Origin: Piezodorus guildinii
Taxonomy: Eukaryota; Arthropoda; Insecta; Hemiptera; Pentatomidae
Assembly (NCBI GenBank): GCA_023052935.1
Contig: CM041294.1
Location: 12,262,414 to 12,326,413, forward strand
Length of the DNA stretch: 64,000 bases
Direction: 5' to 3'
Under the pieces are notes generated by a model, which was given only the letters and a program-made list of their open reading frames with translations, had not been told where the DNA came from and did no database searches. Of the stretch, positions 10,126 to 22,779 are shown piece by piece (the stretch's first letter is position 1; each line of letters opens with the position of its first letter). The position numbers and the translations under genes were made by a program.

Positions 10126-10290
10126 ACTGATGCGGGTGACACCCGACTTTTTGTTATCTCTTCAGTTAAATCATTTTAAGAACTTTTAAATAAACTTAAA
10201 ACAAAAGTTCACATTTTGTATCAATAAACATATTTGTTTTTAATAAAATAATATTGTGGTGATATAGTCAGCATTTGCTTTGATCATTAA
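10126..10290 (+). repeat. Divergent R1 repeat 5' fragment
   Basis: CTGATGCGGGTGACACCCGA followed by CTTTTTGTTATCTC resembles the R1 start; similarity fades after about 150 bases. Confidence 0.35.
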
Positions 10291-10562
10291 TGTTTATAAT
10301 CATATTTTTAATTAATAACATTTAGTATTGTTAATATAACCTCCTTGTATACATGTATTTTTGCTTAATAAAGCCTTATTTCTTAAGGTTAAATATTTTC
10401 AGTTTATATTACACCCAATATTACACAATATCCAGCCAGCATTGTGAGAAGCTCCAGCCGGAGAACCACCCAATATTACAAATATTACAATAGTCATTTG
10501 TCCCGTTAAATTATTTCCTCATATTTTGTTTTTCAATTACATCTTCGTTTGTTTTTTGGTTC

Positions 10563-10763
10563 ATTTAACGTCACTTTATGCTACTGTGGCTAGTCGGACA
10601 ATTTAGCCCTAAATTTTGCCATACATGTTTAATTAGGATAGGGATCCTAATATCCCTATCCTATAGGGTACTAGACATCGCACAGGCTCAGGTCCACCTT
10701 TTTAAGCCCCCTCCAAAGGACGGCATAACTAGGGATTTATTACTCCCATTTTTTCTAAAATAA
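10563..10763 (-). mobile_element. tRNA-derived SINE family I, body and tail only
   Basis: Reverse complement of the body of the SINE at 4850-5128, from the ACTCCCAT... block through CCTATCC...TTAATTAGG to the CATAAAGTGACGTTAAATGA tail. The tRNA-like head is missing (5'-truncated). Confidence 0.7.
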
Positions 10764-11103
10764 CAACTTTTTATTTTATTAATGTTATCTGGTATCATGA
10801 GTACGTTTAATTAAGCTTTTTTGATCAGAAATTCCATATTTTCCTAATCGGAATCCATTTAGCTAGTTCGTAAATTCGTGAGGTTTACTTCCTAAAAAAA
10901 AAGAAGTAAACCTATTAGCCAATCTATGTATGATTTTTAAAGTGGATTGTTTATGCTGTCAATAATATAGAAGTCATAGAAAAGTATTTCTGGCGTTTTC
11001 TTCTTTAGTTAGTCATAAAATCCTTACATAATATATATTTGAATTTACATCTTTAAGCAAATATTTGTAAAAGTAATTTAAATATGAAATTTAAGTTCTC
11101 TAC
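10764..11103. other. Unassigned AT-rich DNA
   Basis: No recognisable gene or repeat. Confidence 0.4.
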
Positions 11104-11800
<697 letters not shown>

Positions 11801-12297
11801 TTTTAAATCTCTCTACAAATTAATGGGTGACTGACTTGATAAAAATATTTTTTATAGATAGAATAAAATTGAATGATTAAATTACAGACTAATAAATTAA
11901 AATTAATAAATTGGTAATTTTGAGAAATTAACCATTAGGTATCCTAATGAGTAAGTTAAAAGAAAAAGTTTTCCCCTAAACTAATAATAAAATAATAAAA
12001 ATCACTTGCAATATTACTCTAACCACTAATTCAATATTCTGTCCGTCAACTGAAAAGGCACTGAATCAAATGAGGGTTCATTACAGGATAGGAATGAGGA
12101 AATTCTATAAGTTGTAAGCTGAGAAAAGAAAATTCGCAAAAGATATAAAAGAAATGTTCTGTAAAGGGAAATATCGGAGCCACATATTACAATCAGGAGA
12201 AAGAAATCCGGTAACACACTACTATCATTTACCTCGGCTTTTAAAATCAATTTAAAAGCCCTGTAGGATAGAGGCGGATAACATATAAAAAAATTAA

Positions 12298-12439
12298 TAA
12301 ATAAAAAAAAAAGTGTAATTTGGTGGGATTTGTTGGAATTGATTTTGATCCTTAGCATAGGTAGAGAGGAAGGTGTTAAGAGGGGTTGGGTTATCAGCTG
12401 TGTTAAGAATGGGTCCTAGGATACTGCCTTGAAGAACGC

Positions 12440-12447
<8 letters not shown>
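12298..12447 (-). mobile_element. Jockey RT fragment with internal deletion (J5)
   Basis: Minus strand reads GVLQGSILGPIL, then TADNPT, then NTFLSTYA directly joined to RIKINSNKSHQIT, skipping the active-site DD and the following 35 or so residues present in J2. An A run of about 30 lies at 12445-12473 on the plus strand beside it. Confidence 0.7.
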
Positions 12448-12474
<27 letters not shown>

Positions 12475-12475
<1 letters not shown>

Positions 12476-12929
12476 TAAATATAAAAGAATATAATAGCTA
12501 ACTGAAGGATAAAATAGCAGACATATTTCTCAGGTTATATTTTCTCACCTGCAAACACTTATATTAATGAATATGTATAATGCATCTTCGGAAATCTAAA
12601 GAAGTTCAAGGAGGTAATTAGACTAAGACCCATTCTCAGTCTCTAGGTCTCTCCCCTCCCTAAGTTTTGGGTACCCACATTATAAATTCTGGATGAGCCC
12701 CAGGAAAGTCGACATTTCCCAGAGTCGCTGCACTCTATACATTATAGAAAAAGAACATAGCCATGGTTCAAGCTAGAAAAGTAGACCAGTGTCTTAACTT
12801 ACTAGAACTTGACACTCAATTTGTTTTAGAAAATATGTTGTCTGATAAACAAAGTCGAATAAGTTAATGAAGGGTGATAAAAAGCGAATAACATTGAATC
12901 TTTTATATTGTAATTTCTATTGTTCAACT
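12475..12929. other. Unassigned DNA
   Basis: No gene or transposon recognised. Confidence 0.4.
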
Positions 12930-13495
12930 TGTAACAAGAAAAAATGAAATCCAGGAAGAAATAAAGTACCGATTAAAGGTGGGAAATACGTGTTATTATT
13001 CTGTTGCTGAGTTACTTAGTTCACGGCTTCTATCTAAAAACTTAAAGGTTAGAATTTATAAAACTATTATTCTTCCAACGGTTCTTTACGGATGTGAAAC
13101 GTGGCCGCTTACTTTGAAGGATGAACAACGACTTAAGGTTTTCGAAAATAAGGTACTGCGTAAAATATTTGGTCCGAAGAGAGATGAGGCCACTGGGGAG
13201 TTTAGAAGGTTGCACAACGCGGAATAGCAGAGTCTGTACCCTATGAATATAATTGAGTTGATAGCATCTCGGAGACTCAAAGGGGCGCGTAAAATTGTTA
13301 GGCTCGGTGAGGAACGGATTCCGAGAAAGTAGGTATTCGCTGATCCGACTGGTAGGCGTCCGAAAGGTAGGCCGAAGCGTCGATGGGAGCTTGGGCTTGA
13401 ACGGTGAACATTGGACGAGTCTGTGTAGACTGAATTTGGTGGTATCGGCATCGAACCTTCGGGTTCGGTAAGTCTGTTATTATTATTATTATTGT
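12930..13495 (+). mobile_element. RTE-like LINE 3' end (family E, copy 2)
   Basis: Thumb and C-terminal coding remnant: KNEIQEEIK-like start, LLSSRLLSKNLKVRIYKT, LYGCETWPLTLKDEQRL, KIFGPKRDEATGEFRRLHN, then an in-frame TAG (13226), GEERIPRK* and SASNLRVR-like end. The tail is a short (ATT)n run after CGGTAAG, shared by all family E copies. Several stops show it is dead. Confidence 0.83.
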
Positions 13496-13499
13496 TCAA

Positions 13500-14400
13500 T
13501 TATTTAATCTAGAATAAATAATTTCTTTTAAAATCATGGTGATTCCTTTACCTTTTTTGTTAAGCTGTTACTGTTTTTATTTATTAGTATTCAACGAGTT
13601 TTGAAATATACACGATTCTGCATGAGTTGTAAAATGCTAACCCATTAGAATATAAAGTTATAGTTATCGATAGAAATAACCTTCTATGAATTGTGTTATA
13701 GCATATCCGAACAATAATTAGTTTAAATTAAAACTACATTATAGCACTAAATGTTGTGTATTCTCTAAATTTGAATCGTAATCAGATCCCAAAGGTTCAG
13801 TTTGGGTATACATGAAGAGAAGACCAGCGATCGGGAGTATTAAATGGTCGCCTGCCGTGCATATTAAACCAGCCGTCAATCTTTCCTCAAAGACCCAGCG
13901 GAGTCAAGAGGACTATTAACACTAAAGCCTTGGGATCTAATCCCTTAAGGCAGGCGATATCACGTAGGACAATATCTCTCCTCATAGGGCATAATTAGGG
14001 GCGTTATCAATGAGGAGGTCCTACAACGGCGCCCCGAGGAGCCACTGAATAGGACAGATCCTTATCTTCCTCCAGGAGCCGTAAACATCCTAGAGACTCC
14101 ATAGCCGCCTGGAGAAGCCCCCCGCGCAGGACCGTTAGCGGCAAACTTCGCACATAGGCGGCATAATGACCCCTATGAATCGGTAACTACCTCGGTTCCC
14201 CGTAGTGACCTCTGCATAAATGAATAAGTGATTTAAGCGCCTGTATTACCAGGGAACTTACTTATTCAGTGTGCTTATTTACGCTATGTTTTAATTTCAA
14301 AGTCACCCACAAATGGAAATGAGATGGCTATTATGGTTAAAACCAATTTCCTTTTTTCATATAAATAAAAATAAATTGATATTTATAAATTATTATATTA
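13500..14400. other. Unassigned DNA with a GC-richer island at about 13800-14280
   Basis: The island is clearly richer in G and C than its surroundings, with GGCGCCCC, GCCCCCCGCGCAGG and TAGGCGGC. It has no long ORF. TGAATAAGT near 14220 and ACTTATTCA near 14270 are inverted and could form a stem. I do not recognise it; an old LINE 5' UTR, or a GC-rich exon of an unknown transcript, are both possible. Confidence 0.4.
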
Positions 14401-14406
14401 TATATA

Positions 14407-15208
14407 CTAGCTGTAACCCGCGGCTTTGCTCGCGAATATTTTATTTTGTCTGTATTTAAATTTGATACACATTGAAAGAATAGAACAAAAACTACACTTC
14501 ATTATCTTTGTTTGCGGTTGCCGAATTCAATTTGATACATAAAATAATTTAAATTATAATTACTACAAAACACGAAAGATATTGATAGTTACTATGTTGA
14601 ATGAGGTGATATGAAAGAAACACAGGTGAACAGCAATGAGCTATTCTTTTTTTGATAAATAAAAGATTATTATTTCATGTCAGATATCAAATATATTTAC
14701 TCAATGTTACAATTACATACCGGTACCAAGTAGGGACATCCAAATTATTCAATAACATCGTTTTATCTTTTAAACATAACCGTTGTATATCATCATAACT
14801 TTTTGCAACTCATAACTTGTAAAAAGTCATTCAAATAAGTACTTATAATTTTTCTGGAAACGTATAGTAATATGTGTTTTATTATAACTGGAAAACTATA
14901 ATGTGAATGTATATTTTATAAATAAGAACGCATAGAAACAATCAACACACTTATATTTGAATTAATAATCACATATGTCAAGATATGGGAAGGTTACCAC
15001 ATTGGAACCATTGTTGCCACAGTTAAACAAATTTTGTTTTACGTTTTAGAAAAATATTTTTTTCATTCATTTAGAATAGTAAAATCTATCCTATCCTTTA
15101 AGTTGGACCAAATAACAGATACTTACGAAGTTTGATCAAAGTCGTTTCAGTAATTTCAGAGCTTATCGCGAACAAACATTGTGACACGAGATTTTTATAT
15201 ATAGAAGA
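14407..15208 (-). mobile_element. Non-autonomous Helitron, complete ends (H1)
   Basis: On the minus strand it begins TCTTCTATATATAAAAATCT and ends CGCGGGTTACAGCTAG. It starts with TC and ends with CTAG, has a GC-rich CGCG...CGCG hairpin just before the end, and sits between a host A (14406) and T (15209), all Helitron rules. The first 100 bases (CTCGTGTCACAATGTTTG then CGCGA...) are of a type widespread in insect genomes. No helicase is present. Confidence 0.78.
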
Positions 15209-15212
15209 TATA

Positions 15213-15965
15213 CTAGCTGACCTGTTGTTTTGTCCTTTATTGTATATAAATTATAAATTATTTATTGGAAATTATGATAACTTATTGTAAGTGTGTAAGG
15301 ATGTGGCATTTGAGTGAAAGAGGCATGGAGCGCTGTGATGAATGAATATAAAAATGACAAAACGCCGAACAATATTTTTTTAAATTTAAAATTATATATA
15401 TATATATATATATATATCATTAATTAATTACAACAGAAACACAAACAATATCAATCTCTAAATGCTATAGCGTAAACAGTATGCACGTAGCATTGTCCAT
15501 TGAGCATGCCACGTATAATTGTCCGGGTGAAAAAAACATGAGTTACATTGAGATAGTTAAATGATAATTGTAAAGGTTACAACTACGCGTGATGCATGAA
15601 CAATAATAATGGCCAAAAGCTGTGGAGGGAGTGAGAGAAGGCTTATTGTGTGAGGGAAAGAAGGGACCATCTTCGGTCCCATCCTTACTCCGTGCTGTTT
15701 AGAAGTGACAACGATCGACATCTGGCGGGGATAACTTACCAAGTCATAATTGATCAGTTATCGAGCGGAATGAAAAATTAATAAAATACTTAAATTACAA
15801 TTTAAAATAAGGGTTGGTGACATAAGGGTGAAAATTCAGAGTTGTATGTATTTTTAATGCCACATTATAAACAAATTAAAAAAAAAAAAAAGAAAAAATC
15901 TTAGGGTTGGACAGCCCTTTTCACTTTAGGGTATGAAAAATAGATAGTAGACGATTCTCAGACCC

Positions 15966-16025
<60 letters not shown>

Positions 16026-16100
16026 TTCATGAAAATCGATCAAGACGTTTCAGGGGAGAATGGTAACTAAAACTGTAACACGAGAATTTTATATATTAGA
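15213..16100 (-). mobile_element. Non-autonomous Helitron, complete ends (H2)
   Basis: On the minus strand it begins TCTAATATATAAAATTCTCG and ends GGTCAGCTAG, between host A (15212) and T (16101). It includes TA runs at 15388-15417 and 15970-16021. The TTAGGGTATGAAAAATAGAT and TCAAGACGTTTCAGG blocks are of a type common near insect Helitron 5' ends. It is separated from H1 by only four bases. Confidence 0.75.
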
Positions 16101-16165
16101 TCAATAATAATAACTTATTTCTCCCTCAGCTCTGTATTTTGGAATACTAAACAACCTAAAAAAAA

Positions 16166-16612
16166 TCTGGTGCGGGCAACACACGACTTTCACTTACCTC
16201 CGGTTTTAGAATCGATTAAAGAATTTTCAAAAACAGTAAGAGATAAAAATGACTGAAACCATTAAAGAATTAATAAAATTGAATTAATATAGAATTGTGT
16301 TTTATTAACAATCTATTATATTATTATCTAAAATAATCAGTAAGTTTTATTGGCTTTTCATCACTCTTTATTAACTTTAGCAAGCTTGTGTATAAGATAT
16401 ATTTTTTTTCTAAAATCTTTAGCTTTCTAACGGTATATCATACATGTATATTACTGTTCTTATGTTCAAAAAAAAAAAAAAAAATGCATTAAAAATTTAT
16501 GGTTTCAGTTTTTTCCTTTAGTTGGCTATCGATTTCATTCAATTTATATATTTACTTGTTTTATATCAGTGGTAACAAGATAATATAGTTATTTTTATAG
16601 AATTAACAAAAA
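16166..16612 (+). repeat. R1 repeat, 5' half
   Basis: Starts TCTGGTGCGGGCAACACACG and aligns to the first 450 bases of the 3609 copy, ending near TTTTATAGAATTAACA. Confidence 0.75.
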
Positions 16613-16631
16613 ACATGTGTTTCGTTAAATT

Positions 16632-16848
16632 TGTGCTCAGATGGCAAAATGGTATAAGTCACTTTTTCTAGAAATGAGAATCGGAATGGCTATTCGTTAT
16701 AAGTCGTTTATTCGCAGAAGGAGAGTTGTTTACTCATAAACTGAAAAAGAAAGACTTATGGAAACATAAACGAATGACAATCTGGAATGGTAAAAACTCT
16801 CAATTCTAAAAAAAAAAATTACTTACACCGTTTTAACATCTGAGCTCA
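16632..16848. mobile_element. Small MITE-like element with imperfect inverted ends
   Basis: GCTCAGATGGCAAAATGGTA then TAAGT at the left matches the reverse complement of ACTTACACCGTTTTAACATC then TGAGC at the right, about 25 bases with a few mismatches. The interior also has weak inverted symmetry. No ORF. Confidence 0.5.
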
Positions 16849-16852
16849 GAAA

Positions 16853-17420
16853 TAATAGAATAGAATAGAAAATAATTTTTATTCTGGGACAGACTTCCTT
16901 TATAACAGCAAATATGTACTATTAAGGTATACTTGATATGTATCTGCCCTAAATACCAAATGGTCATTATTAATTCTTATTTACATTAGTTTAAAAAGTA
17001 AGAAAAGAAAAAAAAAAAGGAAATATATTTATACGATAAAACAAAAGAATTAAATAAATAAATTTTTTCAGATATATACATTTGCTAAACAAAACTAAAT
17101 ATGAAAATTAATTAGTTAAATAAGTTAGGTATGAGCAATAATTAATATTTCTTTTTTAAATTCTAAATCTGATATTTAATATGAAACGTATGTGTTGTTG
17201 AGCATCTGTTTTGGAATAAAGGAGGTATTGGAACAGTTGGCCTTTTAATGATGATAGAGAAGAAGCATGACGGATATGAGTAGGTAGGAAATTCCAGAGA
17301 TTTGCAGAGCGGACAAGAAAGGAATGATCAAAAATTGTTGATATATGGATATGAATGTATAGGTCAGGATGGCGAGACCTTGTTTGGAAGGAGTGAATTG
17401 ATTATTAAGTTAAAATAATA
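16853..17420 (-). mobile_element. CR1-like LINE 3' end (C5)
   Basis: The 3' end on the minus strand ends with CTGTCCCAGAATAAAAAT..., the same kind of terminus as copies ending near 40.9 and 58.7 kb. Upstream on the minus strand, 17210-17400 matches the minus copy at 36870-37010 (AATTCC...CTACCTAC block). Coding frames are broken. Confidence 0.6.
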
Positions 17421-17633
17421 TATTACATTATAATCTATGGAGTTTTAAAATAACCTCGTATTGTTTTTGAATATTTCAGTGCAATCCTCTCTGTGTTTAT
17501 GAAATCATGTTGGTTTGGTCAATAATATTTACATATTCTAAAAAAGGATTAGTAAAGGTGTTTTTATACACCAGTTTCAAACAGGATTCCTTATCTTAAA
17601 GTGGTATTTTTTTCTCTCAAAATTGTATCTAAT

Positions 17634-18331
17634 CATTTTATTGGTATTTACAACTGTATTAACAAAAAAAATACATCAAGTAAATGTAATGTGTTATATA
17701 ATATAATGGCATGATATACATGTAAAGAAGCTTCGCATTGGAAGCACTCTAAAAATATTTTAACCCAGAAGGTCCCGGGGCCATTTCCTTTTCAGGCGCC
17801 TCGGAGGATTTTTCCGGAATTTAAGAGGAAGAAATTATTGAAACTAGTGGGCTGGAGTGAGAATGGAGTTTGTCATGAAAGGCTTGATACCTGGTCCGGG
17901 TCAAATCAGTAACAAGGGAACATTAAGGTCTTTATGGATAAGTTTATTCGTCACAAAGTATGGAGCGTTAAGGATTTTACGAAGAATTTTGGATTGCAAG
18001 AATTGAATGCGGGAAGAATTTGTGGTTTAGTAGAGCCCCAAAGCTCTACTCCGTAAGTCCAGATTGGTCTTATAATAATCATGTAGATGAGCCTTTTGTA
18101 GTTCAGAGGAAGGTTTGACCGTTTGTCTAGTAAGTGTTGAAGTAGCCTAAAGCGGCGAGCAGTTTCTTGTCGTTTTAGTCGTGTATGTGGATTCCAAGTT
18201 AGGCGTTTGTCGAGAAGTCCTAGGTATCCGATCTGTTCAACACTAGCTAGTTGAGTGTTATTAAAGGATACTGTAGGGCAGTAAGTCAAAGGTTTGAGAG
18301 GTAATGGATCTTTATGAACTGATAACACGCA
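17634..18331 (-). mobile_element. Jockey subfamily A copy (J6)
   Basis: Minus strand reads CPTVSFNNTQLASVEQIGYL, LDKRLTWNPHTRLKRQE and IRPIWTYGVELWGSTKP, then frame breaks and the shared 3' UTR near 17640-17760. A codon is lost in the YLG(L)LDKRL segment. It ends abruptly at 18331 beside a mariner fragment. Confidence 0.82.
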
Positions 18332-18332
18332 A

Positions 18333-18532
18333 GTGAAAGAGAAAACAATTCAATATCGTCATTTAACGAGTTTTTTATTTGGCGGCAATGATGCCTTACG
18401 AGAAAGCACCGTCCATAAGTGGTTTGCTTGGATTAGAACCGGAAATTTTGGCTTAATAGACGCAAAGTGCTGGGGTCGTTTTTTAACTGTTGATGATGAG
18501 CAAATTCAAGCATAATTGGTCAAAACTATTTA
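18333..18532 (+). pseudogene. Mariner transposase fragment, N-terminal helix-turn-helix region
   Basis: The 60-codon frame includes ALRESTVHKWFAWIRTGNF and VDDEQIQA. These match the second DNA-binding helix-turn-helix and linker region of mariner-type transposases (typically W-F-F-G-F then D then GRP then VD). The usual GRP reads GRF here. It stops at 18513-18515, and the catalytic DDD domain is absent. It abuts the broken end of a Jockey copy. Confidence 0.65.
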
Positions 18533-18579
18533 CTGAAGGCTTCAAAGTTTTTATTGAAATCACCAGCGAACTTCTCATT

Positions 18580-18755
18580 CAACCCAGTACTATAATCACT
18601 TAATTTTATCACATTTTCGTTACTCTCCATCAAATATGTTTAATAAAATCTATAGGTTTTCAACGCCATATTTTAAATCTACATTTCCGTTTTTAACTAC
18701 TAATAACTACATAACTTTTTTTAACAAATTCATTCAACTTGAATATATATATACA
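18580..18755 (+). repeat. Divergent R1-like fragment
   Basis: ATCACTTAATTTTATCACAT, then TCCATCAA and TTTTCAACGCCATATTTTA, resembles the middle of R1. Weak. Confidence 0.35.
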
Positions 18756-18756
18756 T

Positions 18757-18895
18757 ATATTTTTTTATCTTTATTTATTGTAATCTAAACCTGTCACTTT
18801 CCGCGACAATAAGCAGATGCGCTGTATATATATTGTAAGAGCTGGCATGTCAGGCATGAGGGAGGTCAGTACCCAGCGGCACCTCCTCCTAACGT
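18757..18895 (-). mobile_element. Jockey subfamily D 3' UTR fragment
   Basis: Minus strand carries GCCGCTGGGTACTGACCTCC and CTCATGCCTGACATGCC, as in the D copies at 9.5 and 21.0 kb, with an A-rich end (TTTATTTATTG on plus). Confidence 0.55.
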
Positions 18896-18899
18896 GAAA

Positions 18900-20030
18900 A
18901 TCATAAGTGAATATTTAAATGTTTTTATTATTATTAATAAGAAGGTTATATAGTTAGGTTTTTTGAATCTACAAAATTTAATGAAGCTGTACTTAATGGT
19001 TTTAGAAGAATTACGGCACAGCTTTCAAGGCAAGAATATATTTTTCCTTTTTTTTTTTTTTTTTTTTCGCGTAGTAAAAAAACAACGAGGCGATCGTCAA
19101 ACAAATACCCCGACTGCAAACTTGGGATCCAACTTGGGAAGTTGGTAACTTCGATAGAAAACTCGAACGTCGGATTCGAAACTCTGATTGAAGCTCTGAA
19201 AGACTCAGAAGTTCTTTTGAAAGATAATCTTATAGCTAGGAACGTGTGAGAAAACCGAGAAATGATAAAATTCTTGACTAAAGTTCAAGCCAAGCGTTTT
19301 CACTGCCTGTGTTTTAAAATATCAGGAAGAATTATTCCGAATAAGTATCCAGCATAAGAACTTTATGGAGCCATAGTCTATTAGTTTATTTAAGTTAATA
19401 TTTATTATTATATTTTTTTTTTCAAGACAATAATAGTATTAAAGGAGGTTATATTTCAACTAATAAGCTGTAAAATCTTTACTAATGACGCCACTTTTTA
19501 CAATATTTCGAAAGTTAAATGCTATTCATAATTGTAAGATCCAAGTTATAAAGCTTAAAAAATTAAAAATAATTATCATAGTTATTTTAAAGTAACATAA
19601 ACGTTAATGCCATAACAAGATGGATCGGCTATGTTTTTGAATCGACTAATTATTTACATAAATATACTGTATAAATGTTTGGTAAAATTAAAAATTCTGA
19701 TTTGATAGTAGTGTATGTACATTCTTAAAAACTATTTGTTGTATTTTAATAACCTCTAATTATAATAACGTGCTAGTTCTATGGATGGTTTTATTTACAC
19801 AGAAAATTATAACCTACACTGTTTGTGTACACTTAACTCTTATTTACTACTAAATTCTTTAGTTTATTACATTAATTAATTTAGTATTTATCTTGTTATT
19901 TAGGTATCTAATTATTTCAGTGAGTATCTACCTTTATATCAACAATGAGTTCAAAATATTTACAGGTGATAATGAGCCCTATGGTTTGAAGACGGCGCAA
20001 AGAATACAGTACTAGCAATACTGGTATATT
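18900..20030. other. Unassigned AT-rich DNA
   Basis: No gene or known repeat. A T run of about 19 lies at 19051-19068. Confidence 0.4.
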
Positions 20031-20032
<2 letters not shown>

Positions 20033-20070
<38 letters not shown>

Positions 20071-20140
20071 CTGGTATATTCATACTGGTAATATAAATAC
20101 TGGTATATTCAAATATATATATATATATATATATATATGC
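20033..20140. repeat. Two (TA)n runs separated by short direct repeats
   Basis: TA runs at about 20033-20065 and 20113-20138 flank copies of AATACTGGTATATTCA, which occurs just before, between and within them (20018, 20066, 20096). Confidence 0.85.
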
Positions 20141-20534
20141 AGGGGTTATTATTTTCAATAATGAACCTTTATAAACGAAAATAAAATTTTTTTGAACAAA
20201 TAGTGAATAGAATAAAAATAATGTTAACTGTAAAATGACTCTCACAGTAAGTCATAGTTTTGAAGAGTGATATTGTTAAAGACAGAAATCGGAAAATGTG
20301 GCGTAATCTGAACAAAACGAAAAAGGTCGAGTTTAATCAGGTATTGAGCAATAACGAATAAACCTTCAACAGAGCCATTCAATTAATTAAAAACATTCGT
20401 TTCTATCAGCTTATCTAAGTCAATTGTCTTTTTTATGCAAATTATGTAATGTTCTTTTAATATTATATACATATTTTCATTGTGAGCAATTATTATATTA
20501 AAAAAAAAATCCTTTACCTATACAATATATTTGT

Positions 20535-20778
20535 ACAGCCAGGCAAACGGCCGTGCAATGAGGTGAACCGGCCGAGTGCACGCTCAGCTGTCAGTTTTTC
20601 GCTATTTTTTGGGTTCCTACATTATACAGTATGGGCAGCAATCATGAGGGCCTCCATACCCATAGATCGCCTCACGGCTGAAATAACTTAAAAAAATAAA
20701 TTTGTCACAGCCGGGATTCAAACTAAGGATCTGGAGCACAGTAGACCGCTCTCTATCTCCTAGACCACGTTTTTTATA
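20535..20778 (-). mobile_element. tRNA-derived SINE, family II
   Basis: On the minus strand the head starts near CGTGGTCTAGGAGATAGAGA, an A-box-like region, with AGTTTGAATCCCGGCTGTGA as B box. Then comes a body ending TTGCACGGCCG. The same body and head are found in the mariner-split copy at 62066-63030. Confidence 0.72.
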
Positions 20779-20934
20779 TAATATGTATATTACTATTGAT
20801 TATGTTTATTCATATCAGAAAACTGGAAATATATTTATATTATGGATAATAGTCAAGACAATTGTATTTATTATTACTGTGTTTTTTATGTAATTATATT
20901 CCTTTAAATATTTCTTAAAATTATATTTCCATTT

Positions 20935-21500
20935 TTTTTTTCTCTTCATATCTTTATTAACACCGGTCAGAAGCTATCTGACAATCAGGAAATGTGTTGG
21001 ACAAATGTGAGATCAGACATGGTAGGCATGGGGAAGTAAAGTGCCCAGCAGCACCCCTTCCAAGGCTTTGAATTTGTCCGAGGAGGTCCCTCATCCAGAT
21101 TCTCTTTAGCCTTCTTCTGACGCATTTCAGCTATTGACATGTCTTTAATCAGACTATTGTCGTGTCCGTTAAGTATACTGTGAAAACGTGAATAGTGTTC
21201 GTATATGTTGGTAAACTGTTGGTTGTTGTTATTCCGTATGTAGGGTTCTGTTGTTTATGTACCTAGGAGCTGTCGTTATGAGTCTTAAAATTTTGAATTG
21301 AAATTATTGCAGTTTTTGTATTGTCTTTTTTGCTGAACTAAAAACCTGTGAAGCGTAAGTCCATATTGGCTTAAGTAGGTATTTGTATGTATTCAGTTTC
21401 TCTCTAATTTTCAATTCTGATGATTTTGATAAACGAGTGAATAGTACTTTCAGTCGGTAGTTGAGAGTCAATTTATTCATCTTGACATGTGGGCCCAAGT
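20935..21500 (-). mobile_element. Jockey subfamily D copy, RT thumb and 3' end
   Basis: Minus ORF 21304-21498 reads KMNKLTLNYRLKVLFTRL, LKPIWTYASQVFSSAKK; a later frame reads RRRLKRIWMRDLLGQ. The 3' UTR ends near 20940 with an A-rich tail. It is a thumb remnant without the active site. Confidence 0.72.
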
Positions 21501-21608
21501 CATCATTCGATCAATCCTACATATTCTTTAAAAAAATTTTCTCGTTTTCAAAACAATAATAAATAAATAGCAAAGATGTGAGGGAGATAATGATGATTAG
21601 CAATTTTT

Positions 21609-22503
21609 ACTTCCACTTACCTATATATGAAATATATAGTAAGGGAAAGTATTGCGATGGTGAAAATTTTCGAATTCCAGTTTTCAACGGAAATACACGT
21701 TTTAGGGTCTCCTAAGTCGAAATGACCATGTCCCGTAAAAAGGTCTGTGTGTGTGCGGTAACTCCCGGGCGAAAACGATAACTCCTATGAAAATGAAATT
21801 TTATATTTAGGACAAATATACGCTCGAGATGTTACAAAATCGTTTTCATCAAAATCAGCTGACCGGAATATCTACTTTATACCATGCGTTTTGCACCTTT
21901 TTACGATTTTCTCAAAAAGGCTCTAACGATTTTGATTAAATCTATACATCAATGCAAATTTTGATGGGCTTTAATATGATGTAGATTTCATTCTGATTGA
22001 AATAGTCTGACATGGCTTAAACGCTGATATTTTAAATTGTCTTTCTCTAAAGTACCTTAATTCTGTATATTCTATAAAAATAACTATATTGTCTTGTAAC
22101 CATTGATAATTAATAACTAAATATGCAAGTTGAGCGAATTTGATAAACAACTAAAGAAGAAAACTTAAAAAATATTTTTTTAATGCAATTTTTTGCATTT
22201 GGACATAACAGTAACATATACGTATAATATACTGTTGGAAAGCGGAAGATTTAAGAAAAAATATTTTCTTATACACAAGCTTGTAAAAGATGATAAAGAT
22301 TGATAAAAAGCCGATTAAACTAACTGATTATTTTAGATAATAATATAATAGAGTTTTTAATAAAACACATGTTTCTATATTAATTCAATTTAATTAATTC
22401 TTTAATGGTTTCACTCACTTTAATCTCTAACTGTATATGAAAATTCTTTAATCGATTTTAAAAAAGTAGGTAAGTGGAAGTCGTGTGTGCGGGCCCCAGA
22501 TTT
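21609..22503 (-). repeat. R1 repeat, full-length copy
   Basis: The best preserved end pair: ACTTCCACTTACCTA at 21609-21623 is the reverse complement of TAGGTAAGTGGAAGT at 22467-22481, followed by the TCGTGTGTGCGGGCCCCAGA terminus. The length of about 890 bases agrees with the 3609 copy. No ORF. Confidence 0.78.
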
Positions 22504-22779
22504 TTGCCATTATAATCAAAACAACTACATAAATAAAACTTCCGTGGAAATCGATAGTCTGTAGAAAGTTTGAGTAGTAAATTTAATTAATGATTAGTAA
22601 CATGTCATAATCTATTCTCTCAGTTTTTAGTGAGATTCATTTTAACGATGTACTATTTGTGCCAACAATAAATAATGTACTTTGTGCTGGATTGTATCTG
22701 AATCTAATTATGTTAAAATAAGTCAATGAAACTCTTTATAAGATGAATTTTCGCTATACTAAGAAAATTTTTCGTATTT

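Noticed and set aside
15557..15742. 61-codon minus-strand gene
   Set aside because: Lies inside Helitron H2, lacks any domain and has no initiation context.
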